Positions 38,151-47,854 of a DNA stretch of 64,000 nt are shown one piece after another. Under the pieces are notes generated by a model that was not told the DNA's origin, did not search any database, and saw only the letters and a list, made by a program, of their open reading frames with translations. Source of the DNA: Bacillota bacterium (GTDB lineage: Bacteria; Bacillota; UBA4882; UBA8346); contig JARKQY010000043.1 in assembly GCA_029974635.1 (NCBI GenBank), forward strand, positions 124,001 through 188,000, written 5' to 3'. Each line of letters opens with the position of its first letter. Within the stretch, counting starts at the first letter, position 1. Made by a program: the position numbers and the translations under genes.

Positions 38151-38188
38151 GAAAACGCCGAAGCCGAAAATCCTCCGGCGTTTTCTAT
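38151..38188 (+). terminator. Terminator after toastrack gene
   Basis: GAAAACGCCG (38151-38160) and CGGCGTTTTC (38176-38185), a perfect 10-bp stem followed by T's, 87 bases past the stop at 38064. Confidence 0.85.
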
Positions 38189-38405
38189 TTCATTAACTAG
38201 TATTGCAATTCATTTCTTTTTTCTTTCCATGGCAGAATCGTCAGATCAATCGTTATATCGGCGCAATTTTTTAACGATCTGAAAAATTTATGATACAAGC
38301 CAACATTTTCATGACAAATACATACTGTATATTGATCCATATATACAAAAATCACAACTATATAGCTTTAGTGTTTATCAGTTTTTTATTGGGAGGAAAT
38401 AGACA
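38189..38405. other. Upstream region of LysM gene
   Basis: 217 bases with no gene. It has one bulged inverted repeat: TCAGAT then CGTTA (38241-38255) against TAACGATCTGA (38272-38282). The ATACTGTATATTGATCC tract and the CATATATAC at about 38339 look promoter-like, possibly sporulation-type, but I cannot assign a sigma factor. GGGAGG at 38391 serves the next ATG. Confidence 0.5.
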
Positions 38406-38950
38406 ATGTATTATGAGGAAGAAACCATTTTTGCGAGTCAGGTAGCCTGCCCCGGCGGGTTCTTATACACAATCACCATTAACGACACTTTCTAAGTATT
38501 GCCCGGCGTTTCGGCATTACTGTGCCTGCTCTGGCGGCGGCAAATCCCGGAGTCGATCCCAACCGGCTGCAAATCGGCCAACAAATCTGCGTTCCGGCGA
38601 CAGCGCCGCCTCCCGTACCCTGCCCTGGCACCCCGTATACCATCCGCCCCGGCGATACCTTTATCGGATTAGCCCGGCGTTTTGGTTATACGCTGGATGC
38701 GCTTTTGGCAGCAAACCCGGGCGTGAACCCGCAAACTCTCCAGGTGGGCCAGGTCATCTGTTTGCCGCCCGCTCCCGGCGGCGGACCCTTCCCTTGTTAT
38801 GGCGGCTCCATTTACATCATCAGATCCGGCGATACTTTCTACAGCATTGCACAACGCTTCGGCGTTCCATTGAACCAGTTAATCACAGCCAACCCCGATG
38901 TGAACCCCAATGCGCTCCGGATCGGTGATCCGATATGCATTCCACGATAG
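38406..38950 (+). pseudogene. Three-LysM protein, frame-shifted in first repeat
   Basis: An ATG at 38406 with GGGAGG upstream encodes CPGGFLYTITINDTF and then meets TAA at 38493. One base further, the frame at 38495-38950 reads on without a stop as SIARRFGITVPALAAANPGVDPNRLQIGQ, followed by two complete LysM modules (YTIRPGDTFIGLARRFGYTL... and YIIRSGDTFYSIAQRFGVPL...). So the gene once encoded three LysM repeats of about 45-55 residues each, a spore or wall-binding protein, and lost one base near 38493-38495. The first repeat also has IND instead of PGD. Either the gene is broken or there is a sequence error. Confidence 0.85.
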
Positions 38951-38957
38951 ATTTAAG

Positions 38958-38988
38958 AGAGGCTTCCGTTTTAAGGAAGCCTCTTTTG
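38958..38988 (+). terminator. Terminator after LysM gene
   Basis: AGAGGCTTCC (38958-38967) and GGAAGCCTCT (38975-38984), perfect 10-bp stem, then TTTG. Confidence 0.85.
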
Positions 38989-39678
38989 TCTGACTAAGAA
39001 ATAACTCATTTATTTAGTGCTGTTTCGGCAACTGTTGAAGAACCGCTACCAACGCCGCAGGATGGACCAGATTCGAAACAAGTAATAGTTCGGGTGTCCA
39101 CCCCTATATAACAGGTTCAAGAAGCGGTTGGTACAACCAGCTTCCATCTGCTATAAAACACATAATCATAATAACACTTTTACAACAAATTTTAATAAGT
39201 TAAAAATAAAGTTATTTATGGTCTTCAAAGTATCACCCTTTATATCATAAAAATGCTAGCGTTCTCTCTATTTCCTAACAAAAAATCACCCGAGGAATGC
39301 GTTCCGTTCCCAATCCGCTTGCCTCACTGCCAAATTCTTTCGTTTGATATCGTACATATCAAGCTTATCCACATAGGTACCCGTCCGCGATACCTCCAGC
39401 TTTCAAATCCCATAGTATCCGAACCTTTTTATTCTTTCTCCACTTTTTGCTAAGTTCCTGTTGCATAAAAAAGTGGAACTGGGTATTATTTTAAATATAT
39501 CAATACTTATTAATCAATTTTTGAAGAAGAGATGAACGAACGGTGAGAAACGAACGAATTAACTATTCGGAGCAGTTAATATAATCTGATAACAGATTGT
39601 ACCGGGATTATTTTATTTCTTATCAGTTAACTGCACTGCTTTTCATACCTCAATAAAATATAAAAAGGGGTAAGTTAT
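38989..39678. other. Decayed AT-rich gene-free region
   Basis: 690 bases without a supportable gene. On the minus strand, stretches of 30-40 codons without stops occur (around 39060-39150 and 39280-39400), with no family similarity I can name and no ribosome sites. Base composition is lower in GC than the flanking genes. Read with the stub at 39679, this looks like remains of lost genes. Confidence 0.6.
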
Positions 39679-39777
39679 ATGAATTTGGAACAATTAAAAG
39701 CAGACTTGAGGAATGAAGCAGAGCAAGCTTTTAACGGCTGGAATTTTTCATATCTGGATAAAAACTGTGATATCTGA
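39679..39777 (+). pseudogene. Methyltransferase N-terminal stub
   Basis: An AAAAGGGG ribosome site eight bases before an ATG begins a 32-codon frame: MNLEQLKADLRNEAEQAFNG then WNFSYLDKNCDI and TGA. It matches the opening of a common Firmicute SAM-dependent methyltransferase type (LK..LR.EA..AF.GWDFS.L), but the rest of the gene is absent. It reads as a truncated remnant, about 30 residues of an expected 240. Confidence 0.6.
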
Positions 39778-39825
39778 TGAACTAAAAATTTGTCATTTGT
39801 TGATTCGGTTTTTTAATTAAATGAT

Positions 39826-41814
39826 TTATGGGTCTTTGGTACTAAAAATTGATTCGTCGCCTTTTTCCCCAAAACATTCAGTTACCATCAATACCATTAT
39901 CAAACCGATACCAAATAAGAAAGTCATTGCCGCGGAAACGATCCCGGAATCATTGGTCAACAAACCAATAAGGGCGGTAATCGCCAATCCAACCAGACCG
40001 GAGATGATCACGGGATATTTCACTGCGAATTCACCGATGGGACGGGGCGGAAACCGGTAGAGCAACGGGATGGCCCCCAGAACTCCAATCAAAACCACCG
40101 TCAATGGAGTACTGCTTATTAATCGCAAATTTAGGCCGATTTTGCGGATTACCAAATGAACGAAGACTTCCATTCCATTCTTTTGAACCCCCAGCAACAG
40201 CTTCCCCAAATGGCTCATGGAACTTTGGTAAACATACAAATCCAAAACTCCCATACTGATAAAAATCAGCACTACAGCCAGGCATAGCCCGGCCATCTCC
40301 TTTATCCGGACCGGCTGTTTCAGCCATAAGAAATTGGTAATCCCTAAGCCCAATAACGCCGTGATTCCTCCACCCACATCAGCGCCAAAATACGGATGCA
40401 TAAGCAGTAAACCGATAAAAAAAGTAAAGAACCACAGAAGTTCCTTTCTCCATTTCGTTAATTTTTGCAGACTCAAAGTGATAGCCGTAATATACGATCC
40501 CAATAATATCCCCATATACTCATTCCCCACTCCATAATACCGGGCGCCGGCGACTACGGAGTAGCCCAAAAACGATTTATGCTCGTAATAACCATTGATA
40601 AACCCGTCGCCGATCATTATTCCCGTAGTTAAAACCGCGATACATAACAGCGTTTTCGCTAAGTTTTTTCCCGCAACGAAATAGGATACGAAGAATACTA
40701 TTCCGGAGAACAGAAAAGTACAAACCGTAATCGCAATCCAATTCAAGGGATCGATAAGCGCTTCTAATAACAATGCGGCCGGGAGAGTAAGCAGAAATAA
40801 GAAACTGAATGCGAAAAGTTTAATGAACCTGCGGGGGAAACGCAAAATAACACCCACCGTAAATAAAAAAATAACTCCAATCAATACATAACCGAAAATC
40901 GTAAGCAACGGCCAGCGAATCATGTAGTTTGCGACTAAAGCGTGTTGACTATAGGCAAGGTTGCGCCACTCACCGGGTATGTTCCTTACCGGTAACATTG
41001 CGGTTGTTTCCGGATTAAGGCATTTGCGAATGACGGCGCGGAGGTCATTCATGGTAATAATTCCGGCTTTGCGGGTGCTGGGAGCATATAAGATCCCGCT
41101 GGAAAAATTCAATCCTTTCAACACCACGGGAGTTAACGATGAATTCCCGGCGGCCAACTTTTCAGGAGGACGGGAAGAGCAAATCATGAGCAGTGTCTTC
41201 GTAAAATCAGTCTCCGCCGCAATACGGGAAATCAGATAATCATAGGTGTTCTCCATTCTTTGCGTTGAAGATCCGGCTTGTTTTGGATGGCGCGAAAGGC
41301 TTTCCGGAAAGGTTATCAATAAGATACCGCTCTGTTTCCGGCACCTCCGGTAATACTCGAGGAGGAAATCGGCATTGGTTTTTTGATTATCAGCCGGCTG
41401 AATGACACTATGGAATCTCTTGGGAGTCCCGGCTTTGATATCAATGAAATCACCGCCGGCGATGACCGCCGCCGGCCGGGATTGCTGTGGCAAACTTCGT
41501 TTTTCATCAATATGAATCGTGGGGATTGATAGTTGCCGGGAGATTTGTTCAACGAAACGTTGCAGCAAAAAGCCGGATTTATCCGCCGCCGGGGTTAGCG
41601 GAATCCTCATCAGTCCGGTTGCGCCAGTTGAAATATGGCGCGTCAAATTTGGGCAATTGGTGGAACATTTCTCTAGATCAAGATAAGGTATATCCAAGAT
41701 GACCAACCGCAGCTGGGCTCCAGCGGCACAGGCCCGTGAGGCTGCTAAAAAATTAGGCAGCAGAAAGATTGACAGCAAGAATAGCCAAACAAAATGCCGG
41801 AGTATATGGGCCAT
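39826..41814 (-). CDS. Alkaline-phosphatase-like multi-membrane protein
   Basis: 662 residues. After a signal-like helix (1-28, ending ACAAG) comes an outer domain of about 250 residues with the alkaline-phosphatase-like opening RLVILDIPYLDLEK, TNCPNLTRHI and later KTLLMICSSRPPEK, AGNSSLTPVVLKG. The nucleophile Ser/Thr of true phosphatases is not obvious, so it may be inactive. The second half has about ten membrane helices. ATG at 41814 is the start nearest the signal helix; the frame stays open 43 codons further into the previous gene. It follows the activase gene by 13 bases, the last gene of a four-gene operon. Role unknown. Confidence 0.8.
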   Translation of the reverse strand: MAHILRHFVWLFLLSIFLLPNFLAASRACAAGAQLRLVILDIPYLDLEKCSTNCPNLTRHISTGATGLMRIPLTPAADKSGFLLQRFVEQISRQLSIPTIHIDEKRSLPQQSRPAAVIAGGDFIDIKAGTPKRFHSVIQPADNQKTNADFLLEYYRRCRKQSGILLITFPESLSRHPKQAGSSTQRMENTYDYLISRIAAETDFTKTLLMICSSRPPEKLAAGNSSLTPVVLKGLNFSSGILYAPSTRKAGIITMNDLRAVIRKCLNPETTAMLPVRNIPGEWRNLAYSQHALVANYMIRWPLLTIFGYVLIGVIFLFTVGVILRFPRRFIKLFAFSFLFLLTLPAALLLEALIDPLNWIAITVCTFLFSGIVFFVSYFVAGKNLAKTLLCIAVLTTGIMIGDGFINGYYEHKSFLGYSVVAGARYYGVGNEYMGILLGSYITAITLSLQKLTKWRKELLWFFTFFIGLLLMHPYFGADVGGGITALLGLGITNFLWLKQPVRIKEMAGLCLAVVLIFISMGVLDLYVYQSSMSHLGKLLLGVQKNGMEVFVHLVIRKIGLNLRLISSTPLTVVLIGVLGAIPLLYRFPPRPIGEFAVKYPVIISGLVGLAITALIGLLTNDSGIVSAAMTFLFGIGLIMVLMVTECFGEKGDESIFSTKDP

Positions 41815-41827
41815 CTTAATCCGGCCC

Positions 41828-42793
41828 CTATGCGGAGATACTTTCACTATACCGGCCGCATTTGTCGCCCCAAACCGCAATGACTTTTTGTTCCTGTTCC
41901 ACCCGGATAATCTCGCACCGGTTACTGCAAAAATTGCATTCAAAGGTCTTCGGGATAAATTTAATATTTAAATCGGCAAATCCGCGAAATTGCGAGTCCT
42001 TGCCCGTCCGGATCCATTGTTTCCGTGCCAGCAAGGCTGCTCCGACCGCCCCCATCACATGGTAATACTGGGGGATAATGATGGTTGTTTTCAATTCCCG
42101 CTCAAAAGCAGCTCGAATCCCCTTGTTGGCAGCCACCCCTCCTTGAAAAACAATAGGTTCCAAAAGTTGTTTGTCCCTGGCCAGATTATTCAGGTAATTC
42201 CGTACCAATGCCTCGCATAAACCATTGATGATCTCAGCCTTGGAAAACCCGAATTGCTGTTTGGCGATCATGTCCGATTCCGCAAATACAGTACAACGCC
42301 CTGCGATCCGCACCTTATTTTCAGCGGTGAGCGCCAGTTCACCAAATTCTTCAATGGGGATCTTCAGCCTTTCCGCCTGATGATCCAGAAACGAGCCGGT
42401 TCCGGCGGCGCAAACCGTATTCATGGCAAAATCAGTCACCACTCCGTTCCGGATCACAATGACTTTGGAATCCTGACCGCCAATCTCCAGGATGGTTTGT
42501 ACGGCGGGGTGAAAATGAACCGCAGCTGCCGCATGAGCGGTAATTTCATTTTTGACCAGGTCCGCTCCCAGAACCGCACCGGCCAGCAACCGTCCGCTTC
42601 CGGTGGTCCCAACGCCGGCGATGGTTGCCGGCTTGATGCTTTCCGCCAGGACGGCCATTCCTTCCTGAATTACTTGCAACGGTTGTCCGTCGTTCCGGTA
42701 ATAATGGGCGGCAAGAGGATTTCCTTCCTCATCAATGACGACCATGTTGGTACTCACCGAACCGACATCAACTCCGACAAACAACTTTGCCAT
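41828..42793 (-). CDS. BadF/BadG/BcrA/HgdC-type ATPase (CoA dehydratase activase)
   Basis: 321 residues of the ASKHA ATPase that injects an electron into 2-hydroxyacyl-CoA dehydratases or relatives. It begins GVDVGSVSTNMVVIDEEG; the GIGTTGSGR-like motif (VGTTGSGRLL), GGQDSK near 103, and NTVCAAGTGSF (with a 4Fe4S cysteine) match HgdC, and the second Fe-S Cys is in RCTVFAESD. C-terminally a CNFCSNRCEII with later CGRY cluster adds four Cys, beyond usual HgdC. It overlaps the DUF2229 gene by 26 bases. The target enzyme is unknown; its partners are presumably the two DUF2229 proteins. Confidence 0.9.
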   Translation of the reverse strand: MAKLFVGVDVGSVSTNMVVIDEEGNPLAAHYYRNDGQPLQVIQEGMAVLAESIKPATIAGVGTTGSGRLLAGAVLGADLVKNEITAHAAAAVHFHPAVQTILEIGGQDSKVIVIRNGVVTDFAMNTVCAAGTGSFLDHQAERLKIPIEEFGELALTAENKVRIAGRCTVFAESDMIAKQQFGFSKAEIINGLCEALVRNYLNNLARDKQLLEPIVFQGGVAANKGIRAAFERELKTTIIIPQYYHVMGAVGAALLARKQWIRTGKDSQFRGFADLNIKFIPKTFECNFCSNRCEIIRVEQEQKVIAVWGDKCGRYSESISA

Positions 42794-43865
42794 CGTTTAT
42801 TTTCTCCTTTGCTTGTCCGTACCGGGTCCAGAGTAATTCCACAAAAGCCTCCAGCCGGATCATATGGTTGACCCAACCTAATTGTTCATCCAGGGAAAGT
42901 GATAAAATCGGCAGGTTCAGATTGGCGGACAAAGCCGGGATAAGGCTTTGAGTCACCAGTTCGGGCATACATCCGAAGGGCAATAGATGAATGATCCCAT
43001 CAAAACCCATTTGCCGGTATTTAAGGATGTAACCGATATTCTCCTTCTCATGACCACCCGCGCTATGCTTGAGATACGGGTCAGCTTGACGCAGTAAGCG
43101 TTTGGGCGGCAATACAAAATGGGTAACCCAGTTGGATATATACTGGTTGCGAACCACCTCGACACCAAGTTTGGCAAGTCTTTCCTCAACCTCGTGATTG
43201 GCGAAGCTCTCCATCACCAGATAAATCTCGCCGACCAGTCCTACCTTCAGGATTGTTCTCTCCGGATCAATAGGTATCCCCGCTATGATCCGGTTTGCTT
43301 CCGGCAGCACCTCTTTTAGCTCTTTGAGGCTATTGCAACTATCTAAAAGCTGTTGTATCTCGATCCATTTCCGGCTGCAATTCCCTGGAATCCGCTCATA
43401 GGGCCGCAAATGATTCAGCTTCTTCTGGTAGTAATCATGGGCAAATATTAGCCGGATAACCAGTTCCAAAGTCCGGACCACTTTGGGGAAAGGTGTATGG
43501 TTTCCCAGCTTGCGGCAGTTTCGTAAAAACCCCCGCAAATCCTCCCCCGGAGAGTCGAATACCGTCACTTCCACAGGGAACCCCAGTTTATGCAAGATCC
43601 GCTCGCTTAAATTTCCATAATAAACTGCCCGGCAAGCTCCGATAAAACCGGTGGTAACTATCAAATCCGCCCCCTGCTCCAATGCTTCCAGGTAACTGCC
43701 CAGGATAATCTTGAAAGGAAAACAGATAAACTCCGGACTATATTTAATCCCTAACTCAATGGTCCTTTGGCTGGGCCGCGGCGGAATGACGACTTCATGT
43801 CCAAGTCCTTCGAAGAGTTTGCGATAGGCAAATACCGGACCCATGTAAGGAAAAGTAATCTTCAA
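42768..43865 (-). CDS. DUF2229/CoA activase-associated protein A
   Basis: 365 residues of the COG3580/3581 group (DUF2229, acyl-CoA dehydratase activase-related), whose Cys-containing fold resembles the HgdB dehydratase subunits. It begins ITFPYMGPVFAYRKLFEGLGHEVVIPPR; YSPEFICFPFK and HLLPFGCMPELV contain the conserved cysteines. TTG start overlaps the stop of the upstream gene in TTGA. The paralogous gene 43862-44899 precedes it. The pair plus ATPase probably equals the single large activase proteins of other Firmicutes, split into three. Substrate not known. Confidence 0.87.
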   Translation of the reverse strand: MKITFPYMGPVFAYRKLFEGLGHEVVIPPRPSQRTIELGIKYSPEFICFPFKIILGSYLEALEQGADLIVTTGFIGACRAVYYGNLSERILHKLGFPVEVTVFDSPGEDLRGFLRNCRKLGNHTPFPKVVRTLELVIRLIFAHDYYQKKLNHLRPYERIPGNCSRKWIEIQQLLDSCNSLKELKEVLPEANRIIAGIPIDPERTILKVGLVGEIYLVMESFANHEVEERLAKLGVEVVRNQYISNWVTHFVLPPKRLLRQADPYLKHSAGGHEKENIGYILKYRQMGFDGIIHLLPFGCMPELVTQSLIPALSANLNLPILSLSLDEQLGWVNHMIRLEAFVELLWTRYGQAKEKINDGKVVCRS

Positions 43866-44899
43866 ACCGCATTGTCCTCCTTGAAGGTGCTCAGCATATC
43901 CGCGAAAGCTTCCAACCGGGTGAACAAATGGCCATCTTCCGTATGCTCATCCAGATTGATCAGTAAAAATGGTTTTTGATGTTTTTCCGCTTCCAGGTTT
44001 AAAATCTCAGCGGCCACCGAATCAGGGCCGCAGCCGAATGTGGTGACATAAATGATGCCGTCTATCGCCGGATCTTTCAGAAAATGCAGCCCGGCCCCCA
44101 GGAGCATCCGGCCGAAGTTCCAAAATATCGGCCGTTTTAATCCCCTCAAACTGGTTTCGATAGTTTCCGGTTCAAGCATTTCCCAAGTATAGACCCTTAT
44201 TTTCAGTTTATCCAGCTTGCGTTGAATTCCCTTGTTGATAAAGGGATCGTAAAGACTATAGGCATAACCGAGAAGACCCACGCACAGATGATGCTCCGGT
44301 TGTTTCAACTTTCCTCTTCCGGCGGTTTCCGGAGAAATTTTCAGAGCGGTTTCTCGAGAGGTTTCTAGAGAGGTTTTCAAGGCGGCTTCCGGAAGGGTTA
44401 TTTGTTGTTTGCGGCAGTTATCAAGGGTCTCCTCCCAATATTTCAGGGCTTGTTTCTCTACCCGTTTCATCTGTTGTAAAGACGCGGCAGCTGTCACCGG
44501 AAATCTAACCACCTTTGGATTAAGTCCATTACAGATGACTTCCGGAGAAAAAAAACGCTTCTCCTCAAGATTTAAGCTAAATTTGACAATCTCCGGCAAT
44601 CCGATCAACTTGGGACAAAAGAAATTGGTTTTATTACGGTCGGTCATCCGGGGCAGCAGGATTTGATCAACGCCTTTATCGAGAAGATCCAGAATATGAC
44701 CCATAAAGATCTTAATTGGAATGCAAAATTCATGAGGCAGCAACCTGCCGCCTCTATCGGCGGTTTCTTTGGTACTTTCACCGGAAAATACCACCTCCAT
44801 TCCCGAAAGGGTCAAAAACCGCTGCCAGTAGGAAAGGTTGTATGACGCGAACAAAGTCTTGGGAACGCCAACTTTTAGACGGTTTGGGATCTGTTTCAT
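43862..44899 (-). CDS. DUF2229/CoA activase-associated protein B
   Basis: 345 residues, same family as its neighbour. It begins KVGVPKTLFASYNLSYWQRF, has the ILLPRM and GYAYSLYDPF motifs and the Cys-containing YVTTFGCGPDS and LPHEFCIPIK blocks. An insertion at about 185-210 (EAALKTSLETSRETALKISPET) repeats short LK.S.ETS units and is absent from the partner, an oddity. First gene of the coupled four-gene operon; divergent from ykvI. Promoter not identified in the 175-base spacer. Confidence 0.87.
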   Translation of the reverse strand: MKQIPNRLKVGVPKTLFASYNLSYWQRFLTLSGMEVVFSGESTKETADRGGRLLPHEFCIPIKIFMGHILDLLDKGVDQILLPRMTDRNKTNFFCPKLIGLPEIVKFSLNLEEKRFFSPEVICNGLNPKVVRFPVTAAASLQQMKRVEKQALKYWEETLDNCRKQQITLPEAALKTSLETSRETALKISPETAGRGKLKQPEHHLCVGLLGYAYSLYDPFINKGIQRKLDKLKIRVYTWEMLEPETIETSLRGLKRPIFWNFGRMLLGAGLHFLKDPAIDGIIYVTTFGCGPDSVAAEILNLEAEKHQKPFLLINLDEHTEDGHLFTRLEAFADMLSTFKEDNAV

Positions 44900-45074
44900 G
44901 GTGTTGATTATTACCGAACCATCGCCAAAATATGCGGCGAGGTTTTGCGATTGTTGATGACGAGGTTATTTTACGCGGATTTCGTCCAATAGTGTACTAA
45001 GTTTCGGTTCGACTGGATAAAACTATTTAAATGGCTCTCTTTCGAAGTGAATACGAAGAGGAAGGAGTTAGCGG

Positions 45075-46130
45075 ATGAAAACCGGTCCGGTTATCGAAAG
45101 GCCTTTGTCGCCCCTTAAATTAGCGGGGGTATATGTGGGAACGGTGGTGGGAGCCGGTTTCGCCTCCGGCCAGGAGATTCTTCAGTACTTCGGATTTCAC
45201 GGCCTTGGAGGAATCGGAGGGATTCTATTCAGCACCATCTTATTTGTGGCCTTTGGAACGGTTATCTTTCTTCTGGGACACCGGCTGCATGCTGTTTCCC
45301 ACCTTGAGATCGTCAGGGAAAGCAGCGGGCCCCGGATTGGCAAGGCAATCGATTACATCATCACTTTTTTCCTGTTCGGGGCCTTTACCGCCATGGCCGC
45401 AGGTTCCGGAGCCATATTTCAGGAACAATACGGTATTCCGCCGGCCGTTGGCAGCCTGCTGATGATTACCGTCAGTATCGTCACGGTGTTGCTGGGCATC
45501 CAGAGGGTTCTCACCGCCATCGGAGCTATAGCGCCGCTGCTGGTGGGTTCAGTTCTGGTCATCAGCATTCTGGCATTAACTAAGTCGCCGGTTAACTGGT
45601 TTTGGTCCCAGGCGCAGGCAGCTCCTGTCCCTTTTTGGCCGCTTTCCTCCTTGGCTTATGTCTCTTATAATATTATACTGTCCGTGGCGGTACTGGCTCC
45701 TGCAGGAACACTGGCGAACGAAGATTCCCTGCGCAAAGGCGCGCTCTATGGCGGATTGGGTTTGGGTTTAGGGGCTCTTGCCATTAACCTGGCCGTCTTG
45801 ACACAGGCCCCACAGATAGCTGGTTTTCAAATCCCCATGCTTCTCCTGGTCCAGAACATCCTTGGACCGCTGGCGCCTATTTATAGCGTCGTATTGTTAG
45901 CCGAGGTCTATACCACCGCGGTAGGCAGTCTTTATGGTTTTGCAGCCCGGCTGACCGATCCCCAGGGATCCTATTTTGTTCCATTGGTAATCACCTTTGG
46001 AATGGCTGGGTTTATCGGGAGCATGATCGGTTTCTCCAATTTGGTGGCGAAGCTATACTCAGTGGTAGGCTATGCCGGATTTGTTTTATTGATCGTCTTA
46101 GTACGGGGTTATTATAAACATATCCGATAA
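45075..46130 (+). CDS. YkvI family membrane transporter
   Basis: 351 residues, about ten hydrophobic helices. It matches the YkvI-like family of the APC/LeuT superfamily by the N-terminal GVYVGTVVGAGFASGQEILQYFGFHG and the following glycine-rich helices; the unwound helix GAGFASGQE is the substrate-site hallmark. Substrate unknown. AAGGAG lies seven bases before the ATG. Single gene, divergent from the DUF2229 operon, convergent with ilvD across 47 bases. Confidence 0.9.
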   Translation: MKTGPVIERPLSPLKLAGVYVGTVVGAGFASGQEILQYFGFHGLGGIGGILFSTILFVAFGTVIFLLGHRLHAVSHLEIVRESSGPRIGKAIDYIITFFLFGAFTAMAAGSGAIFQEQYGIPPAVGSLLMITVSIVTVLLGIQRVLTAIGAIAPLLVGSVLVISILALTKSPVNWFWSQAQAAPVPFWPLSSLAYVSYNIILSVAVLAPAGTLANEDSLRKGALYGGLGLGLGALAINLAVLTQAPQIAGFQIPMLLLVQNILGPLAPIYSVVLLAEVYTTAVGSLYGFAARLTDPQGSYFVPLVITFGMAGFIGSMIGFSNLVAKLYSVVGYAGFVLLIVLVRGYYKHIR

Positions 46131-46177
46131 CAATTGGGGCTATTCACTTTTTACAAAGACATCTTTCAGGCATATTT

Positions 46178-47830
46178 CTATTTACATATAGCCCCGTCTC
46201 TACAAGAAGAAACCAGTTTAACGTATTTTGAAAGGTATCCTGTTTTAATTTTAGGCTCTCTTTTTTGCCAAAGTTTTTTTCTGTTTTCCATTTCTTCATC
46301 AGTGATTAAAACAGCGATAACTTTTTGATCGATATCATATTCAATAATATCATTCTCTTGTAAAAGCGCTATCGGACCACCTTCAAATGCTTCGGGGGCA
46401 ACGTGACCGATACAATTCCCCCGGGTTCCACCGGAAAACCGGCCATCGGTAAGCAGTGCCACCTTATCTCGCAATCCTAATCCAATCAAAGCAGAGGAAG
46501 GCGATAACATTTCCCGCATCCCGGGGCCTCCTTTGGGACCTTCATACCTGATAACAATAAAGTCACCATCTGTAATTTGGTTTCCTAAAATCGCAATCAT
46601 CGCCTCTTCTTCCGAATCAAAGACCCTGGCTTTACCTTGATGCTTTTTCATATTCTCACTCATGGCGGAAACTTTAACCACTGCGCCTTCCGGGGCCAGG
46701 TTTCCGAACAAAATAGCGATTCCACCCTCGTTACAAATGGGGTTATCAATATCTCTGATAAAATCATTATCATACATTAAACTATCGCCGGTAAGTTCCA
46801 ATAAACTTTTTCCGGAAACCGTCGGATTATCTTTTAATAAAGGCTTTATTCTCTTTAATACGGCCGGAATCCCACCCGCATATTCCAAATCTTCCATGGT
46901 GGATTCACCCGCCGGTTGCAGAGAACAAATATAAGGAGCTTTGGCATTAATCCGGATAAAGTCATCATAATTTAAATCAATTCCACCCTCATATGCAATT
47001 GCTGGTAAATGAAGGACAGTATTGGTAGAACCCCCCAAAGCCATGTCCAGATAGATGGCATTCTCCAATGCGGTTTTGGTTATTATTTTTTTAATCGAAA
47101 TATTTTCTTGAACTAATTTTACAATTCTTTCGCCGCTTTCAAAGGCAATTCTCTTTTTCTTCGCTGAGATCGCAAGTGAAGATCCACACCCAAACAGGGA
47201 AATTCCCATTGCTTCACATAAACAAGCCATCGTATTTGCAGTATATAATCCCTGACATGACCCGCAACCCGGGCAGGCTTCCAGCTCAAAACATTTTAAC
47301 TTCTCATCCGATATTTTTCCTGCTTTATATAATCCAACTGCTTCAAATCCATTTTTAATCAAAGTTAGTTTAGCGCCTTCATATTGCCCCGTCATCATCG
47401 GCCCTGCGGTAACTACGATAGTAGGGATATCAAGTCTCATTGCTCCCATAATCATTCCGGGTGTAATCTTATCGCAATTGGTTAATAATACCAATCCATC
47501 CAAGGCGTGAGCTTTACAAACCGATTCAATTGCATCGGCAATGATCTCCCGCGAGGGAAGAGAATAATGCATTCCAATATGTCCCATGGTAATTCCATCG
47601 CAGATCGCCGGAACACCAAAGATGAACGCCTGTCCGCCACCGGCAAAAATTCCATTCTCAATGTGCCGCTCTAAAATACGCATGTCAACATGACCCGGAA
47701 CCAAATCGGTAAAACTACTGGCTATTCCAATAAAAGGCTTGTTTAATGAACTTCTAATAATCCCGGTACTATGGAGAAGCGCCCTGTGGCCGGCTTTTTC
47801 GTATCCTTGCTTAATCTTGTCGCTATTCAT
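46178..47830 (-). CDS. ilvD: Dihydroxy-acid dehydratase
   Basis: IlvD/Edd-family iron-sulphur dehydratase. 550 residues. Cys ligands appear in [10 protein letters not shown] and in [20 protein letters not shown]; further motifs are the [10 protein letters not shown] and GHVAPEAF near the end. Most likely branched-chain amino acid synthesis; because a GntR/FCD regulator sits directly behind and no other ilv gene is present, a sugar-acid dehydratase is a second option. ATG at 47830 (seven bases after GGAGG) is preferred over a GTG two codons upstream. The pair is AT-rich compared with its surroundings (21 of 60 G or C in 47041-47100). Confidence 0.9.
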   Translation of the reverse strand: MNSDKIKQGYEKAGHRALLHSTGIIRSSLNKPFIGIASSFTDLVPGHVDMRILERHIENGIFAGGGQAFIFGVPAICDGITMGHIGMHYSLPSREIIADAIESVCKAHALDGLVLLTNCDKITPGMIMGAMRLDIPTIVVTAGPMMTGQYEGAKLTLIKNGFEAVGLYKAGKISDEKLKCFELEACPGCGSCQGLYTANTMACLCEAMGISLFGCGSSLAISAKKKRIAFESGERIVKLVQENISIKKIITKTALENAIYLDMALGGSTNTVLHLPAIAYEGGIDLNYDDFIRINAKAPYICSLQPAGESTMEDLEYAGGIPAVLKRIKPLLKDNPTVSGKSLLELTGDSLMYDNDFIRDIDNPICNEGGIAILFGNLAPEGAVVKVSAMSENMKKHQGKARVFDSEEEAMIAILGNQITDGDFIVIRYEGPKGGPGMREMLSPSSALIGLGLRDKVALLTDGRFSGGTRGNCIGHVAPEAFEGGPIALLQENDIIEYDIDQKVIAVLITDEEMENRKKLWQKREPKIKTGYLSKYVKLVSSCRDGAICK

Positions 47831-47854
47831 TTTCACCCCTCCAAACTGCGTGGA

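Noticed and set aside
39253-39453. 66-codon plus-strand frame in the decayed region
   Set aside because: No ribosome site or similarity; the opposite strand is equally open, as expected of decayed DNA.
44900-45074. Riboswitch or T-box before ykvI
   Set aside because: The spacer shows no specifier loop, T-box sequence, or known riboswitch core.
46136-46195. Terminator between ykvI and ilvD from GGGGCTAT/ATAGCCCC
   Set aside because: The arms are about 45 bases apart, one lies inside ilvD, and no T tract follows.
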